A stretch of 64,000 nt of DNA from Brevibacterium siliguriense (GCF_900105315.1 NZ_LT629766.1:3958984-4022983); one strand, 5' to 3'; positions 52,983 through 63,616 are shown, counted from the stretch's first letter. The notes: generated from the letters alone by a model not told the origin. Translations and numbers: made by a program.

Positions 52983-55612
52983 AGGACGCCGATATCAAGA
53001 AGCGGCAGGCCTCTCTTGACACCCGAATCAGGGAGCTGAAGGCAACCCGCGCTCGTCAGAAGTCACTCGAGGTACACACGCAGTCTGACTATTTCATCGA
53101 CGGTCTGTTCGGACGGCACCCCTACATCGATCTGGCTGATTCGCGTGAGGAGTACCTCGAGCGCCATCGCTCCTTCGCCGCCCCAGTCGAAACCAAGATC
53201 TCGGCCCTCGTCGAAAAAGCTCAGCAGCTGCCGAGAACTTCGGGGCAGCATTGGGATCCTCGACGGAAGCTGCGCATCGGCATCATCGCCGACCGGTTCC
53301 TCTTCGACTCGCTCAAGGACGCGGCTCATGTGGTGCCGATCAGTCCTGAGACCTATGAGCAGGACATGGCGGACACCGACCTGCTGCTCATCACCTCTGC
53401 CTGGCGCGGCCTCGACGACGAATGGTTCAACATCGCACTGTCCGGTTCGCCGGCACGCCAGGTTCTCGAGTCGCAGGTCGTTCCATTCGCCCGTGAGAAC
53501 GAGATTCCGATCGCCTTCTATTCGAAGGAGGATCCTCCGAACTACGAACAGTTCGCTCCCCTTGCGAAGTTCGCCGACCACGTGTTCACCAGCGCTGTCG
53601 AATGCGTGCCCCGATACCGCGAGTACCTCCACCACCAAGTGCCGGTGACTGTGCTGCCTTTCGCAGTTAACTTCGTCCATCACCATCCCCTCGGTAGCAT
53701 GCGCCACTCCGGCCGCGAGTTCGTCTTCGCCGGATCCTGGTTCGAGCACAAGTACCCGGAGCGGAAGTCGTCTGCCCAAAGGATCTTCGACGGTCTGCTA
53801 TCGGCCGGAGCTGATCTCACGATCGTCGACCGCAACCTCGAACTAGACACGGAGAAGTTCGCGAAGGCTGAACGCTATCTCTTCCCTGAGCGGTACCTGC
53901 CGCATCTGCACAGGCCGATCGATCACGAGACCCTGCTCGACCTGCAGCGTCTCCTTCCTGTGGGCATCAACCTCAACTCGGTCGTGAACTCCCAATCGAT
54001 GTATGCCAACCGGATCATCGAGCTGCAGGCCATGGGCACGTTCATCGTCTCGAACTACAACGCGGGAGTGAACTCCCTCTATCCGCAGGTGTGTATGCCC
54101 GACTCCTCTCTCGACATGAAGCAGACGTACCGTGCTCTGACACAGAGAAGCATCCGGCAGGCACAGGTGGCGGGAATCCGCGCCGCTTTCACCGCCAACA
54201 CCGCATTCGACCGCATCGACACGATCGCCGAGGAGATGGGGCTGGATTCCGGTTCACCCGATCACACGGTCTACATCACCGGACTGGCCGAATCCGACTT
54301 CGAAGACTTCCGCCGGATACAGTCTTATGCGGGTCCGATGGCGGCTCTTCCAAACGGCTCAGACCGTGTCGCCGGAGCCGACGGCGACGTCGTCATCAAC
54401 CTGACCGGGCATTCCGATTTCGGTCATCACCTCGTTCAGGACGCGGTTAACGCCTTCCGCTTCACCGACGTCGATGAGGTTCGGATCCTGCCCATCGATA
54501 CCGCTGAGCCTCTCTACGAATTCGTCGGTCCGGTCGACTCCGACCAACAGATCACTGCTACGTGGTGCCCCGTCGGCAGCCACCTCGGTGACGGTGTCGG
54601 GCCCGAGCGGACAACGCTGGCGATCGCCTCGGATCTCGTCCTCGAGCGAGCCGAGACGATCGACGTCACGGTCGAGCCCGAGATCAGCGTCATCGTGCCC
54701 GTGTACAACAACGGCCCTCACCTGAAGTTCAAGTGCTTCGAGTCCCTGCGCCGGTCCTCGATCTTCGACCGCTGCGAAATCCTCCTCGTCGACGACGGAT
54801 CCACGGACATCGAAACACCTGCGATCCTCGACGAACTCGACCGTGCCTACCCGAACGTTCGAGTCCACCGGTTCCCGGCCGGTGGTTCAGGAAGCGCCTC
54901 ACGTCCACGCAACAAGGGGCTCGAACTCACCCGCGCCCCGTACGTGACCTACCTTGATCCGGACAACGAGCAGACGAACGACGGTTTTGCGCTGCTGCTC
55001 GAGATGGTCGAAGAGCACGGATACGACTTCGCCATCGGCAATATGATGCGGTTCAAGCACAACCGGATCATGATCAAGAACGCGGGCATCCTGCGACCGG
55101 TCGTCGGCGACGACGGCGTGCTCGAAGACAATGCGCTCTCGCGTGTGAACTTCCAACCGATGAGCATCCAGGCACTCGTGGCTGACACGCAGTGGTTGAA
55201 GGGGCTCGGCATCTACCAGCCGATCGGCGCTGTCGGACAGGACTCGTACTTCTTCCAGCAGATGCTCTTCCACGCCAATCGGATCGGGCTGACGCCCACA
55301 CCGATCCACACCTATTACGCGGCGGTGACGAACTCGACGGTCAACGCAATCAATCCCCATTTCTACGAGAAGTACCTCCCTTTGGAGGAGGACCGGTCTG
55401 CGTGGCTGCGCGAGGTCGGGCTGCTCGAGGACTACAACGCGAAGCGGCTCGAACAGTTCGTCAAGGGATGGTTCGTCCAAAAGCTCGCCTTCGCCGCCGA
55501 GGAGGACAAGGACGAGTGCATGAACCTCATCCGTCGTCTCACTCACTTCTACGGCAAGACAACGTGGAAGGACTCAGAACTCGCCGAGCTCCACTCTGTG
55601 CCGCATGTCTGA
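52979..55612 (+). CDS. CgeB-like/GT2 fusion glycosyltransferase, long form
   Basis: An 877-residue protein, intact in this arm. Residues 1-75 are basic and helical. Residues about 98-430 are CgeB-like (RIGIIADRFLFDSL, IAFYSKEDPPNYEQFAPLAKF, FAGSWFEHKYPERK, NLNSVVNSQSMYANRIIELQAMGTFIVS). After a linker, residues about 560-870 are a GT2 domain (EISVIVPVYNNGPHLKFKCFESL, EILLVDDGSTD, TYLDPDNEQ). It parallels the 630-residue neighbour in design. The first bases overlap the coiled-coil gene stop (ATGA) and the last 8 bp overlap the hydrolase gene start. The inverted copy at 60577-63207 has three single-base losses. Confidence 0.8.
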   Translation: MKDADIKKRQASLDTRIRELKATRARQKSLEVHTQSDYFIDGLFGRHPYIDLADSREEYLERHRSFAAPVETKISALVEKAQQLPRTSGQHWDPRRKLRIGIIADRFLFDSLKDAAHVVPISPETYEQDMADTDLLLITSAWRGLDDEWFNIALSGSPARQVLESQVVPFARENEIPIAFYSKEDPPNYEQFAPLAKFADHVFTSAVECVPRYREYLHHQVPVTVLPFAVNFVHHHPLGSMRHSGREFVFAGSWFEHKYPERKSSAQRIFDGLLSAGADLTIVDRNLELDTEKFAKAERYLFPERYLPHLHRPIDHETLLDLQRLLPVGINLNSVVNSQSMYANRIIELQAMGTFIVSNYNAGVNSLYPQVCMPDSSLDMKQTYRALTQRSIRQAQVAGIRAAFTANTAFDRIDTIAEEMGLDSGSPDHTVYITGLAESDFEDFRRIQSYAGPMAALPNGSDRVAGADGDVVINLTGHSDFGHHLVQDAVNAFRFTDVDEVRILPIDTAEPLYEFVGPVDSDQQITATWCPVGSHLGDGVGPERTTLAIASDLVLERAETIDVTVEPEISVIVPVYNNGPHLKFKCFESLRRSSIFDRCEILLVDDGSTDIETPAILDELDRAYPNVRVHRFPAGGSGSASRPRNKGLELTRAPYVTYLDPDNEQTNDGFALLLEMVEEHGYDFAIGNMMRFKHNRIMIKNAGILRPVVGDDGVLEDNALSRVNFQPMSIQALVADTQWLKGLGIYQPIGAVGQDSYFFQQMLFHANRIGLTPTPIHTYYAAVTNSTVNAINPHFYEKYLPLEEDRSAWLREVGLLEDYNAKRLEQFVKGWFVQKLAFAAEEDKDECMNLIRRLTHFYGKTTWKDSELAELHSVPHV

Positions 55613-56464
55613 GGCTTCGATGACCGAAGAGCCTCCGTTCGACCAGTTGGGCACACTGCTGCCCGGAGACTGCATCGTACGGCGGCCCGGCACCTTCCAA
55701 CGATTCGACTTCCACGTCGGTACGGTCACCGTGCCGGCTCTGCTGTGGTGCCGGCCGGAACAGACAGGTCGACTGCTCATCGCCTTCAATGGGGCCGTCC
55801 GGCGCACACCGGAGAAGGATCCGCAGGAGATCTTCCAACGCCGGACATGGGTCGACGACATCGAAGCGGATATTCTCTTCCTCTCGGACCCGACCCTGCG
55901 TTCCGACAATCGGATCAGCATCGGTTGGGGACAAGGAACGCAGGGCCGCTATGCCAACCCCGCAATGGCACAGACCGCCCGCTTCACAGCAGAGTGCCTC
56001 GACATTCCCGCGGGCGCGCGGCTCTACTTCGGCACCAGCGCAGGAGGCTTCCAAGCCCTTCAAGCCGCCGCCCGAGACGAGGGCAGCCGTGCGCTGGTGA
56101 ACAATCCGCAGATCGACTGGACGAAATACATGCCGACCTTCGTCGACACCATCGCTGGGTACTCCTACGAGGACCAACCGACCGAGGACATCGCCATCGA
56201 TCACCCTGACAGGACCTCGGTCGCTCACGCGTTCGCCGCATTCGGTCATATTCCGCGCACACGTTGTCTCATCAACGCAGCCAGCAAGAATGACTCACTT
56301 GCCCAGCTGCCCGCCCTCGTCGCCGCTCTGCCGGCGCAGTCAGGCGAGCGCTCATGCTTCGATGTGTCGCTCTATTCCGACGTCCGGGGCGGGCACAACC
56401 CTCTGCCGAGGCCCGCCACCACCACGGCGATCAACAGCATCCTCAGGAAGCCATCAATGAGTGA
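55605..56464 (+). CDS. Alpha/beta-hydrolase-like protein of the glycopolymer locus (left-arm copy, one base lost)
   Basis: About 286 residues. The core has LLIAFNGAVRRTP, the nucleophile elbow YFGTSAGGFQAL, and a possible His in VRGGHNPLPRP. It resembles Asp2-like or polyhydroxyalkanoate-type serine hydrolases and is smaller than the product of 39268-41133. In this arm one G is missing at about 56446 (CAGGAAG; the other arm has CAGGGAAG), which fuses the frame to the next gene. With the other arm's reading it ends ILREAINE at TGA 56462-56464, overlapping the following ATG. Left and right arms agree elsewhere except at about 56315/59874, where the right arm lost a C. Confidence 0.65.
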
Positions 56465-57336
56465 CACCATCGAGACCGACGCCACGTTCCCCGCCCTTTC
56501 TCCGGACCCTGAATCGATCGTCGCGGGAGTATCGGCCGCTGCCCGGGCCCTGGCGACCATGCCGACGACATCGGGATGGCCGCGCGCCGGATCTGCGTCG
56601 AGCTCAAGGACCTCACGACCTCGGCGACGGTCCGCCGAATTCTCTTCCATATCGCCGTTGCTGAGGGCTCGTCGTTGCGGTCACGCTTCGTCGCCGACCA
56701 TCTCTCCACTCACGGTCACCCCCGTTTGGCACGTCTGTTGACCGACCATGCCATTGCCTCCGGAGCGAAACCCTGGCAGCGACGACGGCTGGAGCCCTGC
56801 TGAATGAACTGCCCCACCAGGACTCCGGTGCGGGTGTCCGGGAGACATTCGACCTGACAGTCACTGCCGAAGGCGGTGTCTCACTCGCCGGTACTGGAGG
56901 CTCTTCGCCGATCGAGTTCGGTGGCGGCACCGAGACTCCATGGTTCCAGACGCTCATTCGACGACTCGACGACCGCCCAGACGGCATCCACCATGATGTT
57001 GTCCGCATCCGCACCCAGTCAACCGTGCGGGCGCAGGATGCGCTGGATTCTGTGCTCGAACGCCTGGCGATCCTGCCCGTCGTGTCTGCCGTCGTCACCG
57101 AATCCACGGATGCGGCACTGTCGATATCCGAGCGGCTCGGAAGGCCACTGCTCGAACGGTCGCGAACACTTCTGCTCGCTCCGAACCGATCCGGTGAGAA
57201 CGTGATCGTGTCGGTGCGCGGCTCCGAGCTGCTGGATGCAGGCCCGACCGCTGATCTCGTACTCCCGGAGCCGAAGACGTCACAGCCCTGGCCGCTGCGC
57301 TCGGGCTGGAAGCCATCATCGGCTCACCGGCAGTGA
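56457..57336 (+). pseudogene. Unrecognised protein gene, left-arm copy with two base losses
   Basis: The intact frame is seen on the other arm (58850-59731). Here single C losses at about 56554 and 56796 break it. Restored, it gives 293 residues: an N-terminal helical part (SIVAGVSAAARALADHADDIGMAARRI) and a C-terminal alpha/beta part (VRIRTQSTVRAQDALDSVLERL, RTLLLAPNRSGENVIVSV). I do not recognise a family. The end overlaps the next gene start as GTGA in both arms. Confidence 0.5.
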
Positions 57337-58049
57337 GCAAGCATGTGCGAGTCGTCGTTGATGCCTTCCGCGTGGAGTCGTTCCGGCTGCTGCCGTTGTC
57401 CTCGACGTACCGCGCTTTCACCAAGCTGCTGCGTTTTCGCGGAACCCGGGCCGAGACTGCTGCGGTGAGGAACGTCCTCACCGCCACCTCTTGGCATCAG
57501 GCTTTTACGACGAAACCTTGGGCCTTGCCACAATCGCGCTGCCATCAGAGCGCGGAAGGTCTTCAAGGCACGTCTCATCCGAGCTCTCTACGGAACCGGC
57601 CGCTTCAGCGAGATCGCCCTCGTCGCCGACCCTGCTGCCGCATCCGCCGCGGACAGGCCCATCATCCGGGAGGCGGCTGCGGCGTCTGAGATGTTGGACG
57701 AGCTGGCGGAAGCAGCCGATAGTTCGACGATTTCGTTCTCCCCGGTCGCAGGCAAGATACTCACCGTTCTTCATGCGAGTGCACCCGTCAGAGCGGCGGA
57801 TATGCAGTTCGTGCCCACAACGTCCTCAAGACCATCGTTGCCAACGGCTATGAGCTCACCGCACTGACCCGGCCTGGTTTCCCCGAAGCTGCGAATCATT
57901 TGGAACCGGGGGCGACTGCCGAGGTGCTGCATGACGGAATCCGGTACCTGCGTCTGGGCAGCAATGCTGCACGCTTCGACGGGGAGTTCGCCTATATGCG
58001 TGAATCCGTTGATCACTATGCCGAGGTGATCCGCCGCGAGCGTCGGCGG
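57333..58049 (+). pseudogene. N-terminal part of a GT4-like glycosyltransferase, left arm, multiple frameshifts
   Basis: Starts GTG 57333 with MSKHVRVVVDAFRVESFRLL and reads in shifting frames through SERGRKVFKARLIRALYGTG, SGGYAVRAHNVLKTI and NGYELTALTRPGFPEAANHLEPGATAEVL to ESVDHYAEVIRRER, where the inverted repeat turns. The SGGYAVRAHN...GYELTALTRP block matches the GT4 product of 44247-45980. At least four frame changes occur over 700 bp; the right arm differs at several of them, so they are mostly sequence errors. The gene is cut by the fold-back junction and its catalytic half is absent. Confidence 0.6.
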
Positions 58050-58129
58050 CCCGGCCTCGCGGCGCGCTCCGGCACGTCTGCGGACTGGTGTCGACAGGCC
58101 GGTATGTGTCGGAGCGAGCACGCAGTGGA
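58050..58129 (-). other. Unpaired spacer at the centre of the inverted duplication
   Basis: About 80 bp (98 bp counting a 4-bp gap and the TCGGCGG / CCGCCGA match at 58043-58049 and 58130-58136). On the - strand it continues the glycosyltransferase frame of the right arm without a break: RERPSAVHCVLAPTHTGL then STPVRRRAGARREAG. On the + strand it does not continue the left arm's frame. So the right arm runs naturally into the spacer, and the artificial or rearranged join is on the left side, at the 7-bp microhomology. Confidence 0.75.
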
Positions 58130-58853
58130 CCGCCGAGGGGCGCTCGCGGCGGATCACCTCGGCATAGTGATCAACGGATTCACGCATATAGGCGAACTCC
58201 CCGTCGAAGCGTGCAGCATTGCTGCCCAGACGCAGGTACGGATTCCGTCATGCAGCACCTCGGCAGTCGCCCCCGGTTCCAAATGATTCGCAGCTTCGGG
58301 GAAACCAGGCCGGGTCAGTGCGGTGAGCTCATAGCCGTTGGCAACGATGGTCTTGAGGACGTTGTGGGCACGAACTGCATATCCGCCGCTCTGATCGGGT
58401 GCACTCGCATGAAGAAACGGTGAGTATCTTGCCTGCGACCGGGGAGAACGAAATCGTCGAACTATCGGCTGCTTCCGCCAGCTCGTCCAACATCTCAGAC
58501 GCCGCAGCCGCCTCCCGGATGATGGGCCTGTCCGCGGCGGATGCGGCAGCAGGGTCGGCGACGAGGGCGATCTCGCTGAAGCGGCCGGTTCCGTAGAGAG
58601 CTCGGATGAGACGTGCCTTGAAGACCTTCCCGCGCTCTGATGCAGCGCGATTGTGGCAAGGCCCAAGGTTTCGTCGTAAAAGCCTGATGCCAAGAGGTGG
58701 CCGGTGAGGACGTTCCTCACCGCAGCAGTCTCGGCCCGGGTTTCCGCGAAAACGCAGCAGCTTGGTGAAAGCGCGGTACGTCGAGGACAACGGCAGCAGC
58801 CGGAACGACTCCACGCGGAAGGCATCAACGACGACTCGCACATGCTTGCTCAC
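58050..58853 (-). pseudogene. N-terminal part of GT4-like glycosyltransferase, right arm
   Basis: Mirror copy of 57333-58049 that extends through the spacer, so it holds about 27 more codons than the left copy (PSAVHCVLAPTHTGLSTPVRRRAG). It starts at GTG 58853 and keeps the longer correct block FKARLIRALYGTGRFSEIALVADPAAASAADRP then SEMLDELAEAADSSTISFSPVAGKIL, but it also has frameshifts after LLRFRG and near 58420. The catalytic C-terminal half is missing in the window. Confidence 0.6.
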
Positions 58854-59731
58854 TGCCGGTGAGCCGATGATGGCTTCCAGCCCGAGCGCAGCGGCCAGGG
58901 CTGTGACGTCTTCGGCTCCGGGAGTACGAGATCAGCGGTCGGGCCTGCATCCAGCAGCTCGGAGCCGCGCACCGACACGATCACGTTCTCACCGGATCGG
59001 TTCGGAGCGAGCAGAAGTGTTCGCGACCGTTCGAGCAGTGGCCTTCCGAGCCGCTCGGATATCGACAGTGCCGCATCCGTGGATTCGGTGACGACGGCAG
59101 ACACGACGGGCAGGATCGCCAGGCGTTCGAGCACAGAATCCAGCGCATCCTGCGCCCGCACGGTTGACTGGGTGCGGATGCGGACAACATCATGGTGGAT
59201 GCCGTCTGGGCGGTCGTCGAGTCGTCGAATGAGCGTCTGGAACCATGGAGTCTCGGTGCCGCCACCGAACTCGATCGGCGAAGAGCCTCCAGTACCGGCG
59301 AGTGAGACACCGCCTTCGGCAGTGACTGTCAGGTCGAATGTCTCCCGGACACCCGCACCGGAGTCCTGGTGGGGCAGTTCATTCAGCAGGGGCTCCAGCC
59401 GTCGTCGCTGCCAGGGTTTCGCTCCGGAGGCAATGGCATGGTCGGTCAACAGACGTGCCAAACGGGGGTGACCGTGAGTGGAGAGATGGTCGGCGACGAA
59501 GCGTGACCGCAACGACGAGCCCTCAGCAACGGCGATATGGAAGAGAATTCGGCGGACCGTCGCCGAGGTCGTGAGGTCCTTGAGCTCGACGCAGATCCGG
59601 CGCGCGGCCATCCCGATGTCGTCGGCATGGTCGGCCAGGGCCCGGGCAGCGGCCGATACTCCCGCGACGATCGATTCAGGGTCCGGAGAAAGGGCGGGGA
59701 ACGTGGCGTCGGTCTCGATGGTGTCACTCAT
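58850..59731 (-). CDS. Unrecognised protein of the glycopolymer locus, right-arm copy (intact frame)
   Basis: 293 residues from ATG 59731. The helical N-terminus (residues 10-110) includes LTTSATVRRILFHIAVAEG and SSLRSRFVADHLSTHGHPRLARLLTDHAIASG; the remainder is alpha/beta. In both arms the last 24 codons (KTSQPWPLRSGWKPSSAHRQ) look out of frame. Adding one G after VLPEP would give DVTALAAALGLEAIIGSPAV and fuse directly to the glycosyltransferase that follows. So this may be the N-terminal half of one large glycosyltransferase. The function is unknown. Confidence 0.5.
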   Translation of the reverse strand: MSDTIETDATFPALSPDPESIVAGVSAAARALADHADDIGMAARRICVELKDLTTSATVRRILFHIAVAEGSSLRSRFVADHLSTHGHPRLARLLTDHAIASGAKPWQRRRLEPLLNELPHQDSGAGVRETFDLTVTAEGGVSLAGTGGSSPIEFGGGTETPWFQTLIRRLDDRPDGIHHDVVRIRTQSTVRAQDALDSVLERLAILPVVSAVVTESTDAALSISERLGRPLLERSRTLLLAPNRSGENVIVSVRGSELLDAGPTADLVLPEPKTSQPWPLRSGWKPSSAHRQ

Positions 59732-60584
59732 TGATGGCTTCCCTGAGGATGCTGTTGATCGCCGTGGTGGTGGCGGGCCTCGGCAGAGGGTTGTGCCCGC
59801 CCCGGACGTCGGAATAGAGCGACACATCGAAGCATGAGCGCTCGCCTGACTGCGCCGGCAGAGCGGCGACGAGGCGGGCAGCTGGGCAAGTGAGTCATTC
59901 TTGCTGGCTGCGTTGATGAGACAACGTGTGCGCGGAATATGACCGAATGCGGCGAACGCGTGAGCGACCGAGGTCCTGTCAGGGTGATCGATGGCGATGT
60001 CCTCGGTCGGTTGGTCCTCGTAGGAGTACCCAGCGATGGTGTCGACGAAGGTCGGCATGTATTTCGTCCAGTCGATCTGCGGATTGTTTCACCAGCGCAC
60101 GGCTGCCCTCGTCTCGGGCGGCGGCTTGAAGGGCTTGGAAGCCTCCTGCGCTGGTGCCGAAGTAGAGCCGCGCGCCCGCGGGAATGTCGAGGCACTCTGC
60201 TGTGAAGCGGGCGGTCTGTGCCATTGCGGGGTTGGCATAGCGGCCCTGCGTTCCTTGTCCCCAACCGATGCTGATCCGATTGTCGGAACGCAGGGTCGGG
60301 TCCGAGAGGAAGAGAATATCCGCTTCGATGTCGTCGACCCATGTCCGGCGTTGGAAGATCTCCTGCGGATCCTTCTCCGGTGTGCGCCGGACGGCCCCAT
60401 TGAAGGCGATGAGCAGTCGACCTGTCTGTTCCGGCCGGCACCACAGCAGAGCCGGCACGGTGACCGTACCGACGTGGAAGTCGAATCGTTGGAAGGTGCC
60501 GGGCCGCCGTACGATGCAGTCTCCGGGCAGCAGTGTGCCCAACTGGTCGAACGGAGGCTCTTCGGTCATCGAAGCCTCAGACAT
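59724..60584 (-). pseudogene. Alpha/beta-hydrolase-like protein, right-arm copy with frameshifts
   Basis: Mirror copy of 55605-56464. It has one extra A at about 60089 (GGTGAAACAA against GGTGAACAA) and one lost C at about 59874. It keeps the correct 3' end (ILREAINE, stop at 59724-59726). The consensus of both arms gives an intact gene. Confidence 0.7.
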
Positions 60585-63207
60585 GCGGCACAGAGTGGAG
60601 CTCGGCGAGTTCTGAGTCCTTCCACGTTGTCTTGCCGTAGAAGTGAGTGAGACGACGGATGAGGTTCATGCACTCGTCCTTGTCCTCCTCGGCGGCGAAG
60701 GCGAGCTTTTGGACGAACCATCCCTTGACGAACTGTTCGAGCCGCTTCGCGTTGTAGTCCTCGAGCAGCCCGACCTCGCGCAGCCACGCAGACCGGTCCT
60801 CCTCCAAAGGGAGGTACTTCTCGTAGAAATGGGGATTGATTGCGTTGACCGTCGAGTTCGTCACCGCCGCGTAATAGGTGTGGATCGGTGTGGGCGTCAG
60901 CCCGATCCGATTGGCGTGGAAGAGCATCTGCTGGAAGAAGTACGAGTCCTGTCCGACAGCGCCGATCGGCTGGTAGATGCCGAGCCCCTTCAACCACTGC
61001 GTGTCAGCCACGAGTGCCTGGATGCTCATCGGTTGGAAGTTCACACGCGAGAGCGCATTGTCTTCGAGCACGCCGTCGTCGCCGACGACCGGTCGCAGGA
61101 TGCCCGCGTTCTTGATCATGATCCGGTTGTGCTTGAACCGCATCATATTGCGATGGCGAAGTCGTATCCGTGCTCTTCGACCATCTCGAGCAGCAGCGCA
61201 AAACCGTCGTTCGTCTGCTCGTTGTCCGGATCAAGGTAGGTCACGTACGGGCGCGGGTGAGTTCGAGCCCTTGTTGCGTGGACGTGAGGCGCTTCCTGAA
61301 CCACCGGCCGGGAACCGGTGGACTCGAACGTTCGGGTAGGCACGGTCGAGTTCGTCGAGGATCGCAGGTGTTTCGATGTCCGTGGATCCGTCGTCGACGA
61401 GGAGGATTTCGCAGCGGTCGAAGATCGAGGACCGGCGCAGGGACTCGAAGCACTTGAACTTCAGGTGAGGGCCGTTGTTGTACACGGGCACGATGACGCT
61501 GATCTCGGGCTCGACCGTGACGTCGATCGTCTCGGCTCGCTCGAGGACGAGATCCGAGGCGATCGCCAGCGTTGTCCGCTCGGGCCCGACACCGTCACCG
61601 AGGTGGCTGCCGACGGGGCACCACGTAGCAGTGATCTGTTGGTCGGAGTCGACCGGACCGACGAATTCGTAGAGAGGCTCAGCGGTATCGATGGGCAGGA
61701 TCCGAACCTCATCGACGTCGGTGAAGCGGAAGGCGTTAACCGCGTCCTGAACGAGGTGATGACCGAAATCGGAATGCCCGGTCAGGTTGATGACGACGTC
61801 GCCGTCGGCTCCGGCGACACGGTCTGAGCCGTTTGGAAGAGCCGCCATCGGACCCGCATAAGACTGTATCCGGCGGAAGTCTTCGAAGTCGGATTCGGCC
61901 AGTCCGGTGATGTAGACCGTGTGATCGGGTGAACCGGAATCCAGCCCCATCTCCTCGGCGATCGTGTCGATGCGGTCGAATGCGGTGTTGGCGGTGAAAG
62001 CGGCGCGGATTCCCGCCACCTGTGCCTGCCGGATGCTTCTCTGTGTCAGAGCACGGTACGTCTGCTTCATGTCGAGAGAGGAGTCGGGCATACACACCTG
62101 CGGATAGAGGGAGTTCACTCCCGCGTTGTAGTTCGAGACGATGAACGTGCCCATGGCCTGCAGCTCGATGATCCGGTTGGCATACATCGATTGGGAGTTC
62201 ACGACCGAGTTGAGGTTGATGCCCACAGGAAGGAGACGCTGCAGGTCGAGCAGGGTCTCGTGATCGATCGGCCTGTGCAGATGCGGCAGGTACCGCTCAG
62301 GGAAGAGATAGCGTTCAGCCTTCGCGAACTTCTCCGTGTCTAGTTCGAGGTTGCGGTCGACGATCGTGAGATCAGCTCCGGCCGATAGCAGACCGTCGAA
62401 GATCCTTTGGGCAGACGACTTCCGCTCCGGGTACTTGTGCTCGAACCAGGATCCGGCGAAGACGAACTCGCGGCCGGAGTGGCGCATGCTACCGAGGGGA
62501 TGGTGATGGACGAAGTTAACTGCGAAAGGCAGCACAGTCACCGGCACTTGGTGGTGGAGGTACTCGCGGTATCGGGGCACGCATTCGACAGCGCTGGTGA
62601 ACACGTGGTCGGCGAACTTCGCAAGGGGAGCGAACTGTTCGTAGTTCGGAGGATCCTCCTTCGAATAGAAGGCGATCGGAATCTCGTTCTCACGGGCGAA
62701 TGGAACGACCTGCGACTCGAGAACCTGGCGTGCCGGCGAACCGGACAGTGCGATGTTGAACCATTCGTCGTCGAGGCCGCGCCAGGCAGAGGTGATGAGC
62801 AGCAGGTCGGTGTCCGCCATGTCCTGCTCATAGGTCTCAGGACTGATCGGCACCACATGAGCCGCGTCCTTGAGCGAGTCGAAGAGGAACCGGTCGGCGA
62901 TGATGCCGATGCGCAGCTTCCGTCGAGGATCCCAATGCTGCCCCGAAGTTCTCGGCAGCTGCTGAGCTTTTTCGACGAGGGCCGAGATCTTGGTTTCGAC
63001 TGGGGCGGCGAAGGAGCGATGGCGCTCGAGGTACTCCTCACGCGAATCAGCCAGATCGATGTAGGGGTGCCGTCCGAACAGACCGTCGATGAAATAGTCA
63101 GACTGCGTGTGTACCTCGAGTGACTTCTGACGAGCGCGGGTTGCCTTCAGCTCCCTGATTCGGGTGTCAAGAGAGGCCTGCCGCTTCTTGATATCGGCGT
63201 CCTTCAT
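60577..63207 (-). pseudogene. Long CgeB-like/GT2 fusion transferase, right-arm copy with three base losses
   Basis: Mirror copy of 52979-55612. It is identical in frame for the first 650 residues, then broken by single-base losses at about 61272 (GGGG read as GGG), 61250 (CCCC read as CCC) and 61151 (GG read as G). After the third loss the frame is restored for the last 189 residues. The left-arm copy is the intact version. Confidence 0.8.
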
Positions 63208-63616
63208 CGCTGACCGACCTTCTGCTGGGATGTGCTGCGTTGCAGACGGCGCAGACGCCAGTACGCGCGCTGCACCTGCATGGCTTTGGAGCTCAGCAGC
63301 CGTTCGAGCCGTTCATTGACCGAGGCGAGTTTCGCATCTCGTTTCGCGACTTCGTTCTCAGTCGCTCGATCTCCTTCTCGCGCTTGTTGATGCCTCCCAG
63401 CAGCTTCGACTCACGGTCGTAGGCGCTGATGAGTTCCTTGGCGAGTTCGGCATTGAGCGACGAAGTCTCATCAATGACACGGGAGACGTTCTCGCGGACG
63501 GATCCGAGGTCCTCGGCTCCGGTCGTGGTGGTCTTCAAATGGGCTCCAGTTGTCCAACGTCCGCAATGGAACTTCTGGCCATCGGAAGCGGTGGAGTCCC
63601 ACTGCGAAATCTTCAC
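63204..63616 (-). pseudogene. Coiled-coil protein gene, right-arm copy with one base loss
   Basis: Mirror copy of 52569-52982. One A is missing at about 63356, inside the heptad region after KREKEIERL, and the frame then reads through unrelated residues. The left arm is intact. Confidence 0.75.

Larger units (their letters stand above)
52185..58049 (+). repeat. Left arm of a large inverted duplication
   Basis: This stretch is repeated in reverse complement at 58130-64000. Mirror positions sum to about 116183-116189 along its whole length (for example 52979 with 63207, 55605 with 60584). The arm probably continues further left, since the right arm is cut by the window end. The last 52 bases next to the centre (57991-58042) match perfectly. 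Confidence 0.93.

Noticed and set aside
58044..58190. Genuine gene reading through the palindrome centre (for example the frame at 57771-58187)
   Set aside because: It joins two copies of the same glycosyltransferase segment in opposite orientation and switches to antisense after the spacer.
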